From assembly GCA_021160415.1 (NCBI GenBank), contig JAGHCP010000109.1:1-12970 (forward strand): a stretch of DNA of 12,970 nucleotides, in the 5' to 3' direction. The stretch comes from Desulfurococcales archaeon. GTDB taxonomy: Archaea > Thermoproteota > Thermoprotei_A > Sulfolobales > NBVN01. Shown here piece by piece: positions 12,217-12,970 of this stretch. The translations under genes and the position numbers were made by a program. Under the pieces are notes generated by a model. The model searched no databases and had not been told where the DNA came from. It worked only from the letters and a program-made list of their open reading frames with translations. The stretch's first letter is position 1. Each line of letters starts with the position of its first letter.

Positions 12217-12921
12217 TTGAGTAGATACGATCGGAACCACAGATCGAGTACAGACATCATAGTCAGTATTTTGGAGTTCGTTGACAGTAGAGGAGCAACT
12301 CTAAAAACTCACATACTTTACGGGGCTAACCTCAACTCAAAGAGCTTGGAGAAATTCCTGACTAAGCTTATATCCACAGGCCTTTTAATGAAGACCCAGG
12401 AAGACGGGAAAGATAAGTACTTCATTACCGCAAGAGGGAGAATATTCCTTCACCACATGGGTAGAGCCCTCAACATGCTAAGAGACAATAAGGAAGTTTC
12501 AGTGAACAGAAACCTCAAGGAAAGGCTAAGAACACACGAGACACCGGTAAAGGTCAAGGAGGGTCTCGTATGCAAAGGATCTTCAGGTGTGCACTACGTT
12601 CTGCCAGTAGCTTTCATCGTGAACAAGAGCGGTGAGGAGGAAATAGCTGCTGTGATGGAAATAATTAACTCGGAAATGACGCCTAAGGAAGCAATAAGCA
12701 TCGTTGCGTGGACCTGGACGGTAACTAAGGATATGGGCATCACTTCCCTACTCCTAGTCGATGAGTCACATTTAGACACGGTCACGAAGGTCGCGGAAAC
12801 CCTAAGGGAAAGCGAGAGGAACAGGATAGTTATCCTCCGTTACGGGAGGTATGAATCCCCCGAAGCTATAGCTAGGAAAGTTGCCAATGAACTCATGAAA
12901 AAAGTTCTAATCTCTGCATGA
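12217..12921 (+). CDS. Archaeal winged-helix protein with unrecognised C-terminal alpha/beta domain (234 aa)
   Basis: Residues about 9-82 form a winged helix of the archaeal COG3432 type: SILEFVDSRGATLKTHILYGANLN, read as two blocks (17-26 and 27-40), then KFLTKLISTGLL (46-57) and YFITARGRIFLHHM (68-81). This points to DNA binding. After a charged linker (about 88-112) comes a second domain I do not recognise: strand HYVLPVAFIV (126-135), acidic GEEEIAAVMEII (139-150), helix PKEAISIVAWTWTVTKDMG (156-174), strand SLLLVDE (177-183), helix 185-200, strand RIVILRYG (203-210) and a final helix. It could sense a ligand or be a degenerate nuclease-like fold; no catalytic motif is certain. TTG at 12217 is the only start that keeps the winged helix whole. 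The gene stands alone behind its own promoter, with T-rich sequence after it. Confidence 0.75.
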   Translation: MSRYDRNHRSSTDIIVSILEFVDSRGATLKTHILYGANLNSKSLEKFLTKLISTGLLMKTQEDGKDKYFITARGRIFLHHMGRALNMLRDNKEVSVNRNLKERLRTHETPVKVKEGLVCKGSSGVHYVLPVAFIVNKSGEEEIAAVMEIINSEMTPKEAISIVAWTWTVTKDMGITSLLLVDESHLDTVTKVAETLRESERNRIVILRYGRYESPEAIARKVANELMKKVLISA

Positions 12922-12931
12922 TTTTATTTTA
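12921..12931 (+). terminator. T-rich terminator after the winged-helix gene
   Basis: ATTTTATTTTA begins at the last base of the stop codon. T-rich tracts of this kind end transcription in archaea; there is no hairpin. The remaining 39 bases to the window edge hold only AT-rich sequence with no gene I can support. Confidence 0.4.
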
Positions 12932-12970
12932 TGTATAAATTATTCATAGGAATTCTTCATACCCTTGTTA

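Noticed and set aside
12033..12260. Leftward 75-codon open frame across the AT-rich gap, with a hydrophobic stretch
   Set aside because: It overlaps the start of the winged-helix gene, has AT-driven composition, no recognisable motif and no ribosome binding site; chance is more likely.
1..12970. CRISPR arrays, insertion sequences, tRNA or rRNA genes, defence islands
   Set aside because: Reading both strands I found no regularly spaced repeats, transposase motifs, cloverleaf-like intergenic sequence or known defence modules; intergenic space is too small for most of these.

Overview
The window is a dense stretch of archaeal chromosome: almost every gene is an archaeal information-processing or protein-quality gene, genes are packed end to end with short overlaps, and many starts are GTG or TTG. 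Two features narrow it further. The gene at 2812-3204 looks like the small RNA polymerase subunit Rpo8 (RpoG), which is known from Crenarchaeota (Thermoproteota) and Korarchaeota, and a TFE, Trm56, PAN and thermosome set of crenarchaeal type surrounds it. A hyperthermophilic member of the Thermoproteota is the best guess; I cannot name the genus.

Layout. Positions 2-757 hold the 3' part of a thermosome (group II chaperonin) gene, followed by a Fap7/AK6-type adenylate kinase (804-1427). These converge with a leftward pair at 1387-2750: a small Pcc1-like protein and a HerA/DUF87-type ATPase. A rightward block follows: Rpo8 (2812), a two-domain Sm-like protein (3249) and the catalytic part of archaeosine tRNA-guanine transglycosylase (3766-5325). 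A leftward operon (7748 down to 5344) encodes the proteasome-activating nucleotidase PAN, a C2-PUA domain protein that looks like the detached C-terminal part of archaeosine transglycosylase, and a PAC2-family proteasome-assembly-chaperone-like protein. Divergent from PAN is a tight rightward operon (7886-12044): MBF1, HflX, Trm56, TFE, a DNA cytosine-C5 methyltransferase and a SPOUT-like/COG4080-type protein. After a 172-base AT-rich gap comes a monocistronic gene (12217-12921) with an archaeal winged helix fused to an unrecognised C-terminal domain.

The genes link transcription (Rpo8, TFE, MBF1), tRNA modification and RNA metabolism (ArcTGT, C2-PUA, Trm56, Sm-like, possibly Pcc1), ribosome function (HflX, Fap7-type kinase) and protein quality control (thermosome, PAN, PAC2). 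The least expected element is the cytosine methyltransferase: it is translationally coupled on both sides inside the Trm56-TFE operon, has no restriction enzyme next to it in the window, and carries substitutions in three conserved motifs. The archaeosine enzyme appears to be split between two genes on opposite strands. There are no tRNA or rRNA genes, CRISPR arrays or insertion sequences that I can see, and no gene-free stretch longer than 300 bases.
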